64,000 bases of DNA from Drechmeria coniospora (GCF_001625195.1 NC_054390.1:9087222-9151221), one strand, 5' to 3'. Shown: positions 34,189 to 46,665, counted from the stretch's first letter. The notes: a model not told the origin generated them from the sequence alone. Numbers and translations are program-made.

Positions 34189-37100
34189 TCATGACTGGAC
34201 GACGACGGCGTCGGTCGTCTTGAAGCGCTCCTCAAACGCCTTCGCCTGTTCCTTCTCGATGACGGCCTGGAGGCGCTTAGTCTCGCGCACGGCCGACTCG
34301 CGCTCCTCCTGGAGGTTCATGACCTCGATCTGGGCCATGCTCATCTTGGCGACAATCTCTTGGATCTCGCCGTCGGCGTCGGCGAGCGCCTTCTCGAGCT
34401 CCGTGACCTGGGCGCGCAGAGCCTTCATCTGAGCCTCCTCCTCCATGGCCCTCTTCAGGACGGGTGCGTGCTTCGCCTCGAGTCGCCGCAGCTGCTCGCT
34501 GTGCGCCTCTCGCAGGCGCGAGACCTCGTCCTCGTGGCGCGCGACGCGCTCCTCGGACGCGCCCTGGGCGGCGACGAGGAGCTCCTCGAGCTTGTGCAGC
34601 CGCTCCTGGAGCCCGCTGATCTGGTCCGTGTTCGCCTTGCGGTCGGCGTCGCCGCGCGCCACCGTCTTGGCGAGGCGGTCGCGGAGCTCGGCGTTGCTCG
34701 CGAGCTGCTGCCGGACCTGGGCCGCGAGCTGCTCGACGCGCTTGGCCGACTCCTCGAGGGAGCCGGCGAGGCCGGATTCCCTCTGGACGCTCTGCGACTC
34801 GGCCGACGTCAGGGAGTCCACCTGGCCCCGGAGCAGCGTCGCCTCCTGCTTGACCGTGTCCCGCTCGAGGACGACGGCCGAGAGGGACTGCTCGAGGCGC
34901 TGCAGGGCGAGCAGCGTCTTCTCGTCCGTCGCGACGAGGCCGCTCCCCCCTTCGGCGGCGGCACCGGCCTGCTTGAGGCGCTCCAGCGAGGCCATGTACG
35001 TCTCCTGCAGCTCCTTGTAGGCGCGGGCGAGCGATTCCGACGTCACCGAGACGACGGCCGAGGCCGAGGCGGTGCTGCTCGGCCGGCCGATGGACGAGGG
35101 GATGAGTATGTCCTTTTCGGTGAGCAGGCTCCGCAGCGCCTTGATCTCCTCCTCGGCCCTATCGAGGTCCATCTTGAGGCCGGCAAGCCCCTTCTCGACC
35201 TGCCACTTCTGCTCGATGGCCTCCTCGGCCCGGCGGCGCAGCACGTTCATCTCGGTCCGCAGCTTCTTGATGTCGCTCTCGAAGCCGGCGCGGCGAGGGG
35301 ACTGGGTGAGCAGGCGAAGGCGCTCGTCCTGGAGCGACTTGATCTGCTTTCGACTCTCGCGGTTCTGCACCTCTTGTCTCTCCAGGAGATTCTTGAGTGC
35401 GTTGTGGAGGGCGTCGCGCTGGGCCTCGACGTCCTTCAACCGCTCGGCGAGCTGCTCGCGCGACTCGGACGTGCCGTTCTTGACGCTGTTGGATCGGGAG
35501 AGGTCCTTGAGCGCGGGAGGCGGTCCCGCGCGGGGGAGCAGGGATCCCTTGGCCGTCGTCGAGCTCGACCTCGACAGCGGCGGCCCGTTGGGCGAGGCGC
35601 CGGCGTGCGAGTGTCGCAGCGTCGAGTTTTCCTGCTGGAGGGACTGCAGCTCCTGCTGCATCTTGGTCGACTCGTACGTCAGGGTGGCGTAGCCCGTCGC
35701 TTCGGACTCGAGCCCTTCGACGCGGGCGCGCAGCTGGGGCACGACCTCGTCGCGGAGGTTGTCGCGCTCGTTGCTGATCTCCTCGAGGTCGCACTTGAGG
35801 GCGGCGAGCAGGTCCTCGATGTTGGCCTTGGACTCGCGCTCCTGCGACAGCTTGCGCCGCAGGTCCTCGCAGCTGGCTTCCAGGTTCCGGACCCGGTCGC
35901 CGGCGTCGGTGCCGTTCATGTGGGCGAGGTCCATGCGGGACGCCTTCTCGGACAGCTCCTTGATCTGCAGGTCGAGCGCCGTCCTCTTGGAGCGCTCGTC
36001 CTGCAGCTTCGTGCTCAGCTCGAGGCGGATCGAGGCCTTTTCCTGCTCGGCCCGGCGTTGCACCTTTTCGATCTCCTCGCGGCTGTGCTCGTACTCGCTC
36101 AGCTTGGCCGAGCTGAGGCCGGAATCAGAGAAGTAGTCGCTCGTCCGCTTGCCGGGCGCCTGCGGGTTGTTGGCTTGCTCCTGGAGCCTGTCGACGAGCT
36201 CCTCGAGGTCCATCTCTCGCCGGATGGAGGCGGCCAGCTCGGAGCTGATGGCCTTGAGTTCGTCTTCCATCTCCTCGACCTGGATGGAGGAGAGAGCGTG
36301 TGACGGGGGTGGGGTGGATAGGTAGGATTCGCAATAGGTGATGGGGTTCGCTGCGGCGGTGCCGGGCGTGAAGTAGGTGTCGGACAAAGATTTGATGGGC
36401 AGCAGCGCATCATTCGGGGACACGTTCTTGGGTGGCCACAAAGGGGAGGTGATGGAGGATGGGTCCGTGAGCGAGGGCGATTGACTGCCCCAGCCGAACA
36501 AGGACGCAAAGGGCGAGGCGAGGCTCGGAGACCTGGGCAGCGGCTTGTTGAGCTGCAGCGGCGAGATGGTTCGCTTCAGCGGCGGCAGAGACGACTGCGA
36601 CTGGGTGCGGGATGGAGCGTCGTCGTCGTTGTCGTCGTGCTTGACGATGGATATGGCGATCCTGTCGAGGTTGAGGGGGGCCGGCGTGTGCTTGACCGTG
36701 GGTGCAGGCGCAGGTGCGGATGGGGATGGGGATGGGGAAGGGGATGGGGATGCGGGTGCGATTGCGGGTGCGGGTGCGAGTGCGGTTGTCGGATGAATGT
36801 CGATGCTATCGGCGTAAAGCGACTCGGCGTCGTCGGAGCGGTCGTCCACGTCGTCGGACGGAGTGTCGTCGCCAAAGGCGTTGGGTAATACGAAATCGGA
36901 GGGGTCCGATGCCAAATCGTCGTACTCGGATAGGGCTTCCGACAGCTCTCCAGGAGCAATGTCGTCGGATCGAGTGCCGGGGGGGGTGCGGTGCGGCTTC
37001 GAGTCGCCGGCGTCGGCGGCTTCTAGGCTCGAGGTGGTGGTGGATCTAGATGCAGAGCAACGGGCATTCCAGTCAGCGACGGCCGATTCTGCGTTCGATC

Positions 37101-37891
37101 GACAGGCGGAAGCAGGGCGCCTCGTTGCCGCCGGCGCAGGCGAGGCCGGTTCACGACGGCGGCCACGGCAGCGGCCTGCGGTGCGGGCAGGGGTAGGGGG
37201 GGGGGAGGGATCGTAGGCGGCGGCTGGCGACGATGGCGACGTACCGTGTCGGGGGGGGCCTGTCCCGGGCAGACGATGCCAAGTCGTACAGGATGGGGCT
37301 GTCGATGGACGGCGACCTCGCAAATCTCGCGTCGGCCTGGGGTAGGTCGACGATGCAAGAGAGTGGCAGCGAGGAAAAGGACGAGGTGGACGAAAAGGAC
37401 GAAGACGGGGCCGAGGAGAGCGGCCGGGCAGCCTTAAAGGAGCTCCCGGTGAGGGTGGAATCATGGCCCTCTCGAGGCGGGACGGCGGGCTGTGCCGCGG
37501 CGGGCAGGGTAAACGAGAGCATCACTCCTGCGGCGGCGGCGTCACGTTCTGAGGGAGTCGATGTCGAGGGCGAAAAGATGAAACTATGGCGGGCGCTATC
37601 GCTGTGGGTACTGGCAGACTCCGGACGAGAGCGGTGGTGGTGTGGGTGCGGGCGGACGACGACGGACCCGGAGGCGCGATGGCGATGCTGCTGGCGAGGA
37701 GGGAGCTCGCGAGGGAGGTGGGCGCCGGCCTCTTGGCCACCTTGGAGGAGCTGGGCCTCTTGGCCGACGCGGGCGTCTCGGGGTGCCTCGGACGAGGCAG
37801 AGCCTGTATCAGAAGGCTCCGGGAGCGGCATGAGCCTGACGCGGGGGGGAGGAGTCGCCGGCCTCTGCGGGCCACTCGCGGCCGATGTCAT
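34189..37891 (-). CDS. Uds1-domain coiled-coil protein (up-regulated during septation)
   Basis: Two exons, 37891-37245 and 37045-34189, encode about 1167 residues; the 199-nt intron has donor GTACGT, a CTGAC branch sequence and acceptor TCTAG. The N-terminal 460 residues are Ser/Pro-rich and disordered, with a Ser-Pro/Ala-Pro repeat tract. A Uds1-type region begins at about 468 (VEEMEDELKAISSELAASIR) and carries SDYFSDSGLSSAKLSEYEHSREEIEK. From there to about 1150 the protein is almost continuous heptad-type coiled coil. The Uds1 family was named from a fission yeast gene induced during septation; the molecular role is not established, and a scaffold at septa or on vesicles is inference. Between about 37810 and 37600 a different frame has better codon use than the one given, so the N-terminus may be wrong. 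Confidence 0.78.
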
Positions 37892-38359
37892 GGTCTGACG
37901 ACGAGGAGCGAGAGAGCGAGAACAATAATGTCTTATCGCCCGCGCATGAGGCCGGCCATGAGCCGGATGGATGGAAAACGAGGGCGTCGCGGTTTGGGAG
38001 GGAGGCGCAAGGGACGGACGATGAAGGGGAATGAGGAATCAGAATGGGCGAGATGGTTTGACACGACCACGCGGACAGGCCGTTCGTTGGCCTATAGGGG
38101 GCTGAGCAGGGAAACGGGGCAAGAGGGGGGGGGGGGAGGAGAAAGGGGGGGGGGATGGATATGGAGGGAAGGAAGGCGCGTCGGTAGGCGCCCTGGAGAG
38201 GTTTAGCGGCTCTTGGGCGGCAGGACAAGGGGCAGGAGCGCCCTTTGACAGTGACTGCATCGACTGACGGCAACATGCATTCCAATGTACTCTGTACATG
38301 CACAAGTGTACCTGCACCTAGAAGGACTGTAAGTAGGTACTTGCTTACAGTACACGCGA

Positions 38360-38580
38360 GTACAGTGCACGCAAGTACAGTGCACGCAAGTACAGTGCAC
38401 GCAAGTACAGTGCACGCAAGTATACTGCACGCAAGTACAGTGCATGCAAGTACAGTGCACGCAAGTACAGTGCACGCAAGTACAGTGCACGCAAGTACAG
38501 TGCACGCAAGTACAGTGCACGCAAGTACAGTGCACGCAAGTACAGTGCATGCAAGTACAGTGCACGCAAGTACAGTGCAC
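38360..38580. repeat. 15-bp minisatellite GTACAGTGCACGCAA
   Basis: Fourteen full units and one partial unit of a 15-bp repeat with few substitutions (ATACTGCAC, GTGCATGCAA). Because 15 is divisible by three, every frame on both strands reads as a pentapeptide repeat, so the open frames are not evidence of coding. Each unit contains the palindromes GTAC and GTGCAC. Confidence 0.95.
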
Positions 38581-40907
38581 GTTATGCGTGCGAGTACTAG
38601 AGCGTACTACAGTAAGTACTCGTAACTTGCATGCACGTACTCCGTAATTAACTACGAGATGGCTACTCTGGCAGGTACCGCCTGGTGCATTGTTCTGCAC
38701 AGCACTAACGAGGTACCTAGGTACTTTGTACGGCTGCTGGCCAGGGGAGGCACGCTGGATAGCGGTGAGCATACTCTTATTTTACGAGTACCTAGTACGG
38801 AGTACTTGCTACAACTACTGTACTCCGTACCTGGACGGAGTACGGATGCACGTATTAGTAGGTACATACTTACTCGCGGTACGGTGTACTTGTATGCACG
38901 GAGCACTCGGCACAAACTGTCCTTGCGCCGTACAGAGTACACGCCTACAACTACTGTACAGAGTACTCCGTAGGTGCCTAGGAATAGTAGAGAAGCATGC
39001 ACACCCAGAGGCACTTGCAAATTACTGTCTGCCAGTGGTCGTATTCTTCAGTGTGCAACCTCCCCCGTGCCCTCCGGCAGTGCAGACGAGAACATCCGAC
39101 AGAGGCTAGGGGGGCCAGCGCGTGCCGTGGTTGGCCCTCGTCGTCGAGCGCTAGACCTGCGTTGGCGCCAGGGGCATCGACGCACCCACGGCAGCGCACA
39201 TGGCGGGGATTCTACGGGGCGCCGCCAGTCGTTCGCCGGCACAAGGGCCCAGGGAAGCCAGGCGAGCAAGTAAATCCGGCTGCCCATCCATTGGCCGACG
39301 TCCACCGACGACGCGCGAGAACCTTGCGCACCGGACACTACCACGCGCATGCGCCGTGACCGTCATGTACCGTACCGTGCCTCGGCGCGTACGAGTAAGC
39401 GCTGGGCCAATGCGAAGTCGGGTAGAGTGTTTGCATGACGACGGTGCATGCAGCAACGGATACTGTACGGAGTACATGCAATGCAGATGCTGTTGTACGA
39501 GTAGGAAAAGTTACTTGTGATGGTACCGTGCAAGTACATGCACTGCGCTGGAGTATTGCACCATGTGCGCGATCACGTAAGTAACAGTACTTGCATGGGA
39601 ATGAGCGCCTTGTGGTTGAGCAGGAAATACGGAGTAAACCTACAATACTAGAGATACCTGCATGTAGGTCGGAGGAGTATGTAGGGAGAATAATGCCGGT
39701 GCAGTTAATAATTAATTACAGAGTCGTTTCTATTCTGGACGCGAACTCAGAATACGACAATCCGAGCATGGTAGGTACTCCGACCGTACAGTAGTACTGT
39801 GCAGGTAAGTGTGTGTGTGCCGTAACAGCACCTCTTCGACTGTCACCCATGCATAGGTACGCACCTGAGGCACGGCGATCTACACGTACGGGCCACGGGG
39901 TAGAATCCGCCCCAGCATCGGCCTTGTTTGACGAAACACAAACGGAAGGAGTTGACCGAAAATGCCAAGTTCCATGATTTGCATCGCTCATGCTCGTCAT
40001 CGTTTCACCACACGAGTGCCCGTCGGGGCATGCGGCGGCTGTACCGACGAACCCATGTGTGCTTGTACTGTAAGTACTAACCTAGGGAGTACGTACCACG
40101 TGGTGGACGCCTGGTGCTGGTGCTGGGTAGCTCGCCGGCTGGCTGTTTTAGGTCACCGCGCCAGTCCATCAGCCACTGGTCTTGCCCTCTCCGGCCACCA
40201 CTTCTTCGACCGGGTTGCGAAACGAAGGCTTTACCCCGTCCTTTTCCGTTGAGTTTACGCCGGGTTCCCGAGTACGATGAGAAGAACCGACGCTTGCTCG
40301 CCGGCGCTGCCGCCGCTCGTTGGCAGTGCAAGCCATGCTGAATGGAGGGGTGGGGCGTTGAGGTGCCTGGTTGTGAGTGCTCCGTACTCCGTATTACTTG
40401 CGTCGACATGCCCGTACGGGGCACCTACAGTACTTACAGTACATTCTGTACAGTAAGTAATTGCAGCACTCGTGCTGATCGGCAGGCGAGAGAAGGGTAG
40501 CCCCTTGTGCTCTGCATCTGTACACCTGCACACACTGCGCCGCACACCTGCACATGGTAGGTGCACTGCACACGCACAAGTGCATGTACTTGTGCAGCAT
40601 TACAGCACACATCCAAATAGCTGTACAAAGTACGGAGTGCTTGCAGGTACGTACTTGCTCGAGTCCGTACCTGTACGTGGGCATTGAGCTGAATGTCCTT
40701 ATCTCGTGTGCTAAGTACTGGGTTTCTTACTAACAGCACGAGTGTGTGCTGTACTGTAAGTACAAGTACTTAAGAAGTAGCTGTATGTGACCCAAACGGC
40801 TCCTTACCATGGTACTAGGTACCTAACATCTACCAAGGACCCATCAGTACGGAGTATTAATACGTAATATCACACCCAGCACTACTTAACAATACTAAGC
40901 CGTACAG

Positions 40908-40986
40908 GCAAGTACTTACAGCACAGCCCTAGCTTGTCATGGACGACTACAGCAAGTACTTACAGCACTGCCCTAGCTTGTCATGG
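40908..40986. repeat. 35-bp direct repeat, period 44
   Basis: Copies at 40908-40942 and 40952-40986 (begin GCAAGTACTTACAGCAC, end CTTGTCATGG) differ at one base. Confidence 0.85.
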
Positions 40987-41095
40987 CAATTGCTTGCATT
41001 ACTCAGCGTTGCCGACTGCTATTCTCGTCGCCGCCCCCGTTTGGCACTTTCTGACCAATAATACGACCCTCGGAACGGGTAACAATGCAGGACAC

Positions 41096-41223
41096 TACGG
41101 AGTAATTACGGAGTACCTTGGTGTACGTACTGCAGCACACTACTAATTATGGAGTACCTTGGTGTACGTACTGCAGCACACTGCGGAGTAATTACGGAGT
41201 ACCTTGGTGTACGTACTCCGTAC
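41096..41223. repeat. Three tandem copies of a 41-45-bp unit
   Basis: GGAGTACCTTGGTGTACGTA starts at 41110, 41151 and 41196. The first two copies continue with CTGCAGCACACT, and the third runs into a GTACTCCGTAC motif. Confidence 0.85.
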
Positions 41224-41618
41224 TGTACTTACTTACAGCACTGACTGTACTTACATTACGCCGACCAACAGCAGCCTCGAAAAAGCAACCCTTTGGCGTG
41301 TCCCTCACTTCGCGACCATGCGCATGAGAGTCCAATAAATTCCAATAAATTGCCATTCTCTTGCCCTCATTTCCCGCCATTGCCCACCAAATTGGCCCAA
41401 CTCCTGCCATCGAGCCGCCGGCGTCCTGGGCACCGTTTGCCTGTCCATCATCATCTCTCCGTAGGTGTACGTGTACATGTCGGTGTACAACAAGGCAGGT
41501 GTACATCCACTGTGCCACAAGTTCAACTAGGTGTACTCGTCCTTGCAGGTACGGTGCCAATCCCTGCTAGGTATCAATAATGACGAGTAAATAGTACCTA
41601 AAAGACATGTACTGTACA

Positions 41619-41765
41619 GTACACCTACTGTATACACCTACTGTGCCGTACACCTACTGTATACACCACCTGTGCAGTACACCTACTGTGCAGTACACCT
41701 ACTGTATACACCACCTGTGCAGTACACCTACTGTGCAGTACACCTACTGTATACACCTACTGTAC
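41619..41765. repeat. TACACCTACTG tandem repeats
   Basis: Alternating units of TACACCTACTGTATACACC and AGTACACCTACTGTGC are arranged in tandem over about 150 bp. Non-coding. Confidence 0.85.
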
Positions 41766-42007
41766 AAGTACATTTACGGTCATGGTAGCGAGCGCTCGAA
41801 CCGTTGGCGCCGCCCCTTGGGTTGCGAGTGTACGTACAGTAATGGTACGGAGTACTCTTCAGCGGCTTGTCGCTGGTGAACGCCTGGACGCCATTGGCTG
41901 CGAGGTGGAAATTTCCACCTCCCACTACTCCGTTCTCTATACGGAGTACTTACTTTCGGTACAGTACTCCGTACTTCGTACCAAGTACAGTGGGGTGGCA
42001 AAAATGT

Positions 42008-42047
42008 CGATTCAGTTTGTAGGAGTAGAGACGCCAAAACTGAATCG
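42008..42047. repeat. 11-bp inverted repeat (CGATTCAGTTT)
   Basis: CGATTCAGTTT at 42008-42018 is matched by its exact reverse complement at 42037-42047, with an 18-bp spacer. It lies in motif-rich intergenic DNA. Confidence 0.75.
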
Positions 42048-42720
42048 TCACTTTTGTCCACTGACTGACTGTATGAATTGCACGAGGATGCCAATGACCA
42101 AACATGCCCCGAGTGCAAGTACAGCACCTTGGCACGCACTCTTCCTTGAGTGCCCAGGACTCCTCCAAGGTATAAAATCTGCAAGTAATGATAATTAAGC
42201 ATCTACCAGAAGTGGTCCAAGTATTTACCGCAGAGTACTGGGGAATACCTGGTAATTAATCCATGCCGAGATACTCCGTACACACATGTACTCCGCGCAG
42301 CTCCTCGTACCTATACGGGATGTGCCATCTGTGTCCTGTAGCTGCTCATGCGAGGAGCGAGGACTCGAAACGTTCCATACGCGCGCATTGCACGAGTATG
42401 GTACGTGTAATAATACTGACAGGGACACCGTCGCCATCCTGTCTCAGCAAGTGCTTGCACACCAAAGTACAGCCCCAAGGCTCGCCTTCCCAGGCTCTCC
42501 ATCAAGGCGGCCTAGCCTAGGCTTGTCGTACCTGTGCAACGACCACCCGCCGGCATGAGCCCGCGCATGGTAATACGGATGCTTGTACAGACAGAGTACG
42601 GAGTACGCTCGTCCCATTACGGTGCAGAAAATGCACTGCGGCAAGCACCGGACTGCACTGACTTGCGCTCCAAGTGCATGTGCTGTAATAAGTTGCAAGT
42701 TTTGCTTGATTACTTCAAGG

Positions 42721-42740
42721 CGTACGGAGTACTCCGTACG
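42721..42740. repeat. 20-bp perfect palindrome
   Basis: CGTACGGAGTACTCCGTACG is its own reverse complement. It consists of the 11-mer GTACGGAGTAC and its complement overlapping by the central GTAC. Confidence 0.9.
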
Positions 42741-43328
42741 TATGCCAAGTACTGGCAAGTCAATGCACATGGAGTGCCAACCTCTTGACTCGCCGACAAG
42801 CGACCATGGCGCAGCAAGGCCGTACTGGCCGTACCACCCGCCAGCCGATGCGGACAACAATCACCGCACAGGCCGAACGATGACTTGCACCAAACAAGTA
42901 AACGGCCGGCCCATGATTCATCTGCTTCCTCGAGTTGCTTGCTGTGCGGAGTGCACCATGCGTCGATACTTTGCCGTGCGAGCCTCCTCTCCATCTGTGC
43001 ATGTTCCGCAGTGTCTTGTAAGCAATACAAAATGGTGTATCCGTACCGACCAGCCTGTCCGTTCCGTCGCCTTTCCTTTTGCCGAATCGATGCCTCGACG
43101 GGTCCTTTATCACATGCCGTCGATCCGTCACTGCGTCCCGTCTCGTCGGTCCGTGACCTCGCCTTCCTCCAGCGGGCAACCGGCGACTCCGTCCTTCGAA
43201 TCGATCCATCCATTCGTGTGTGCCGAGACGAGTGAGTGAGTGAGTGTACGAATGCGTGTGCCAGCGTGAGACGCGTGCTCACACGACGACGCCGAAGCCG
43301 CTGCCCCCCCTGTTTCCTGCCCGCACCC

Positions 43329-46300
43329 TCACGGCACGAGCACCCCCTTGGGCAGGAGAGCCCAGTACCCGCCGCAGGAGCACTTCCGCTGCTGCCCCAG
43401 GACAAAGGTAAAGCCCGGTCGGTTCGACAAGACGTCCTCCATCACGGCCGCGCACCTCGTGCACCGTCTCCACCGCAGGCCCGTCGTGCTCTGCCGCAGC
43501 TCGACCCGCTTGAAGACGTCGACGTAGACGCCCCTCGCCTTCCTCGCCGCCAGCTGCCTCCTGTCCTCGACGCCGACGAGGTCGTGGTTGGCGAAGAAGA
43601 GCTTCGCCGGATCCACGCGGCCCCGGAATTCGGCGAGGTCCTTGCCCACGAGCTTCTTGATGACCGGCAGGAACGGTGGCGGCGGCGAAATCGCCAGCAG
43701 CATGCCAATCTCGAACTGCATCTGCGTCGTCTTGATCGCGACGTCCAGCTGCTTCCCCTGCGGCCCGTTGCCGCTGCTCTTCACCATGGTCGGCAGGAAC
43801 TGCTGGTAGGCCTGCCTGATGTCGGACCCGAGCACGTTGAGCAGCTTCTCAAAGTCCGCCACGCCGACGATGCTCGACGTCGTCACCTGCTGCATCCGCT
43901 CGTACGCCTGCCGCAGCTGCGGGTTCGCCACCTTGGCGCTCCCCGCCTGCTCCGGCACCGCCGACTGTCGCCGGTAAAACTCAATGGCCTTGTTGCTCAG
44001 CGCCTCGAGGTGCGCCACCCTGCGGCAGGCGGCCGAGAGGAAGCTCCGGCTCGACGAGCAGAGGAGCAGGTGAAGCGACACGTCGTTTCGCTCGTGCAGG
44101 TACGTCGTCATCTCGCCGAACCGCTGGGGGCATAGTCGTTGGGTGAAGTTTTCGTCCTTCATGAGCTCGAAGAGGCTGTCGGCCAGCCACGACAGCAGAT
44201 CGAGGGACCACTTGGCGCAGCCCGTCAAGGCGTCCACCACCTCTGCCTCCCCTCGTCAGCCTCGCCTCGGCCCCCCCCCTCCTTTCCCTCGCCGGCCGCC
44301 CGGGGCTCCTTGACGTACCGTGTTCATCCAGAGGGCTCATCTTGTCCCGAACCGTCATCGGCGTGTTGCTCGCGAGCGTGATGAGGATCACGACGTTCCT
44401 GATGTTCAGGTCCAGCCAGGCAAACTTGCTCTGGAAGGATCGCCGCTGCGTCTCGCCCTTGAATCCGAGGCTCGCCATGATGCTGAGGCACGCCTGCAGA
44501 GGCGCGTTCCTCATGAGCGAGTCGTGATGCATCTCTTCCGAGTAGTCCACCTGGATCTTCTGTATGCGGATGAGTTCGCTGACCCAGTCTTGCGTGAAGC
44601 CTGCTCGTCCTCGTCAGCACGCAATGCCTTGCCCGCCCTACACCCGGGGGGTTCACCAACGCTTCTTGCCGCTGTACGGCTGCACGATGGCGAGAATGTC
44701 GTCGTAGTTGCTCGATGACCAGAGCGACGAGGCTCCCGTCATGGCCAGGCCCGCGATGCTGGCGGCGTAATGGGCTGGCACATTTCAGTCATCTTCCCAT
44801 CCGCATCGCGTCCACACATTCCCGTCGAGGAAGCCTACCGTCGTGCATCGAGTCTCCAATGTCACCCAGCGGATGATGCAGCTTGTTCCAGCGAACTTGC
44901 CCGTCGTCGCCAAGCTGTATCATGGAACAGTGCGTTGGCGAAAAGGCCACCTGATCGCCTGGCGGCTGTTAGAATCGCCGTCACGGCCGGCCCCCCTGCG
45001 TCCAGGGTGAGCTCGTGTGGGAGGCAGGCACGTACAAGGCCCGAGGTTGGCAAAATCCCAGCCGACCTGTCGCAGGTTCGCCACTCTGTCTAGGCTCTCG
45101 GCGAGGTACAGCTCCTCAAAGGTGAAGCGATCGCGGTACTCGACCGATCCGTCCGACATGCTGAGCACGACAACCTTTCCGAGATGCGTGACGTGAAATC
45201 CAATGACTACCTTGTTGATGACGATGGGGTCCTGCTTGTGCAGCTTCGTGGCATTCGGCAGCTCGATTGGCGCCATGTTCTTGCGGCTCGCGAGCTGCTC
45301 GAACGCCGGGGGCAGCTTTTGCGGCTGCGAAACAACCTCCCAGCGATCGATGATGCTCTCCGACGTGTGGTACGACCCGTTGGTGGCGACCCGCGACCTC
45401 ACCGTCACGATCATGGGCGGCGCGACGCTCTTGCCCGTGTTGTCGAGGAGCGAAGGCAGCATTTGCAGATGGGACAATTCCGACATGGACATGCCTCCGT
45501 CGCCCGTGCCGTCATTCGAACCCCCGTGCAGCCAGCTGGTGGAGGCAAGGTGCGTCTCGACCAGGGCCGGGTTCAGGCGAGCGTTGGGCGGCATCGCCTT
45601 GTCCGACGAGCTTCCAGGTCCCGCCCACTGAATCTCGAGCTTGAGGAGCTTCAACCGCAGCGACGATGTTGCCATGGCGATGAGCAAGAATTCTAGTGAC
45701 GCGTTGGCATGGCACACCGTCGGCGTCGACATGGGATCGGCATCTGGTCAGGGCGGGGGGAGGGGCATGGCCTACTCTTGTCCGAGGCCAGGGCGGCATG
45801 GGTGACGAGGTCATCCGACGAATCGACGCTCTCGAGCTCGATGGTGGTTTCTTCCATCTTGTTGTTGTTCTGCGGCCAGTACATCTTCAGAATGCCACCT
45901 ACCGTGACGCAGAAGAGGGCGCTCTTGGATGCATGCGGATGGCTCGGTCCGGATGCTTGGACAAAGGAGCTCTCGTAGTGATAATTGTGGCCCTGCTTCT
46001 TTGCCGGACCGTACATGATGTGATATGGTTTCTGGAGGATGCGTCAATCCACGGCCTCGTAGGCCCGGCTGGGCTCGCGAGAGGACGGCGTACCTGAGGG
46101 TTCGGGGGTGCCACGGCCAGCCAGTGGCAGCCGACGATGGCGTGGAGGTCGTCGACCGTGTCGGCCTCCCACTTCCTCGTGAGGAAGGGATGGTTGAGGC
46201 AGATGGGGAAGCTGACGAGGGCGACCCTGCCTATGGCGTCGATGACGGCCAGCTCGGGACTGCTCGTGGCACCCCATTCTAGGTGGACCAAGGGAACGAC

Positions 46301-46665
46301 GGGCGTGCCCTTGATGAGCTCGCACGTCGTCGGCTCGCCGAGGTCCCACGCGCCGGTGTCGGGATGGCACCTGAGGAAGCGCAGCTGCAGCGTCTGGCCG
46401 TCCGGGGTGATGGTGGCAACCGTTCCGGACCGTGACCAGGCAACCGACCTGCATCTTTGCGTCAGCGTGCTTCCTCGCATCCCGTCGGTTCTCGCCACGC
46501 CAAGGAAGCGTACTGGCAGCATCCTCGGCTTCTCAAATCATCGAGCCGCTGCTGAGACGTCTTTGCCTCGGCCGGCACCGGGAGTGACAACCCGACATCC
46601 TCGCCAAACAAGTCGTCGACGTTGCTGAGGTCCACGGGCATCGACGTGTCAAGCATGAGAGACAT
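43329..46665 (-). CDS. MED16: Mediator complex subunit 16 (Sin4)
   Basis: Eight exons (46665-46514, 46448-46094, 46031-45776, 45692-45036, 44958-44839, 44774-44661, 44600-44319, 44242-43329) sum to 2850 nt, or 949 residues. Med16 is a tail subunit of Mediator that relays activator signals to RNA polymerase II. The N-terminus, MPVDLSNVDDLFGED, leads into RSRGCCQSVAWSRSGTVA and a beta-propeller-like part (LRFLRCHP, HLEWGA, KMYWPQ, DGQVRWNKLHHPLGDIGDS). A helical part follows (KKRFTQDWVSELIRIQ, LLLCSSSRSFLSAACRR). The C-terminus has a zinc-ribbon-like CTRC and CSCG pair. The intron 6 donor, GTTGGT, is weak but is the only one that keeps the frame. The exon 4 acceptor is the least certain, because a closer AG would give an intron of only 32 nt. 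The start is the first ATG. Confidence 0.92.

Larger units (their letters stand above)
37892..43328. other. 5.4-kb gene-free region with motif, minisatellites and palindrome
   Basis: No frame here is convincing; those present overlap on both strands and follow repeats. The region holds G-runs near 38127-38152, a 15-bp minisatellite, duplicated 44-bp and 41-45-bp units, TACACCTACTG repeats and the densest set of 11-mer copies (38795, 38820, 39465, 41213, 41845, 41964, 42596). A perfect 20-bp palindrome is at 42721-42740. The left end contains the Uds1 promoter and the right end the MED16 3' flank. Confidence 0.6.

Noticed and set aside
38345..38647. Pentapeptide-repeat proteins on both strands
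   Set aside because: Artefact of a 15-bp tandem repeat open in every frame.
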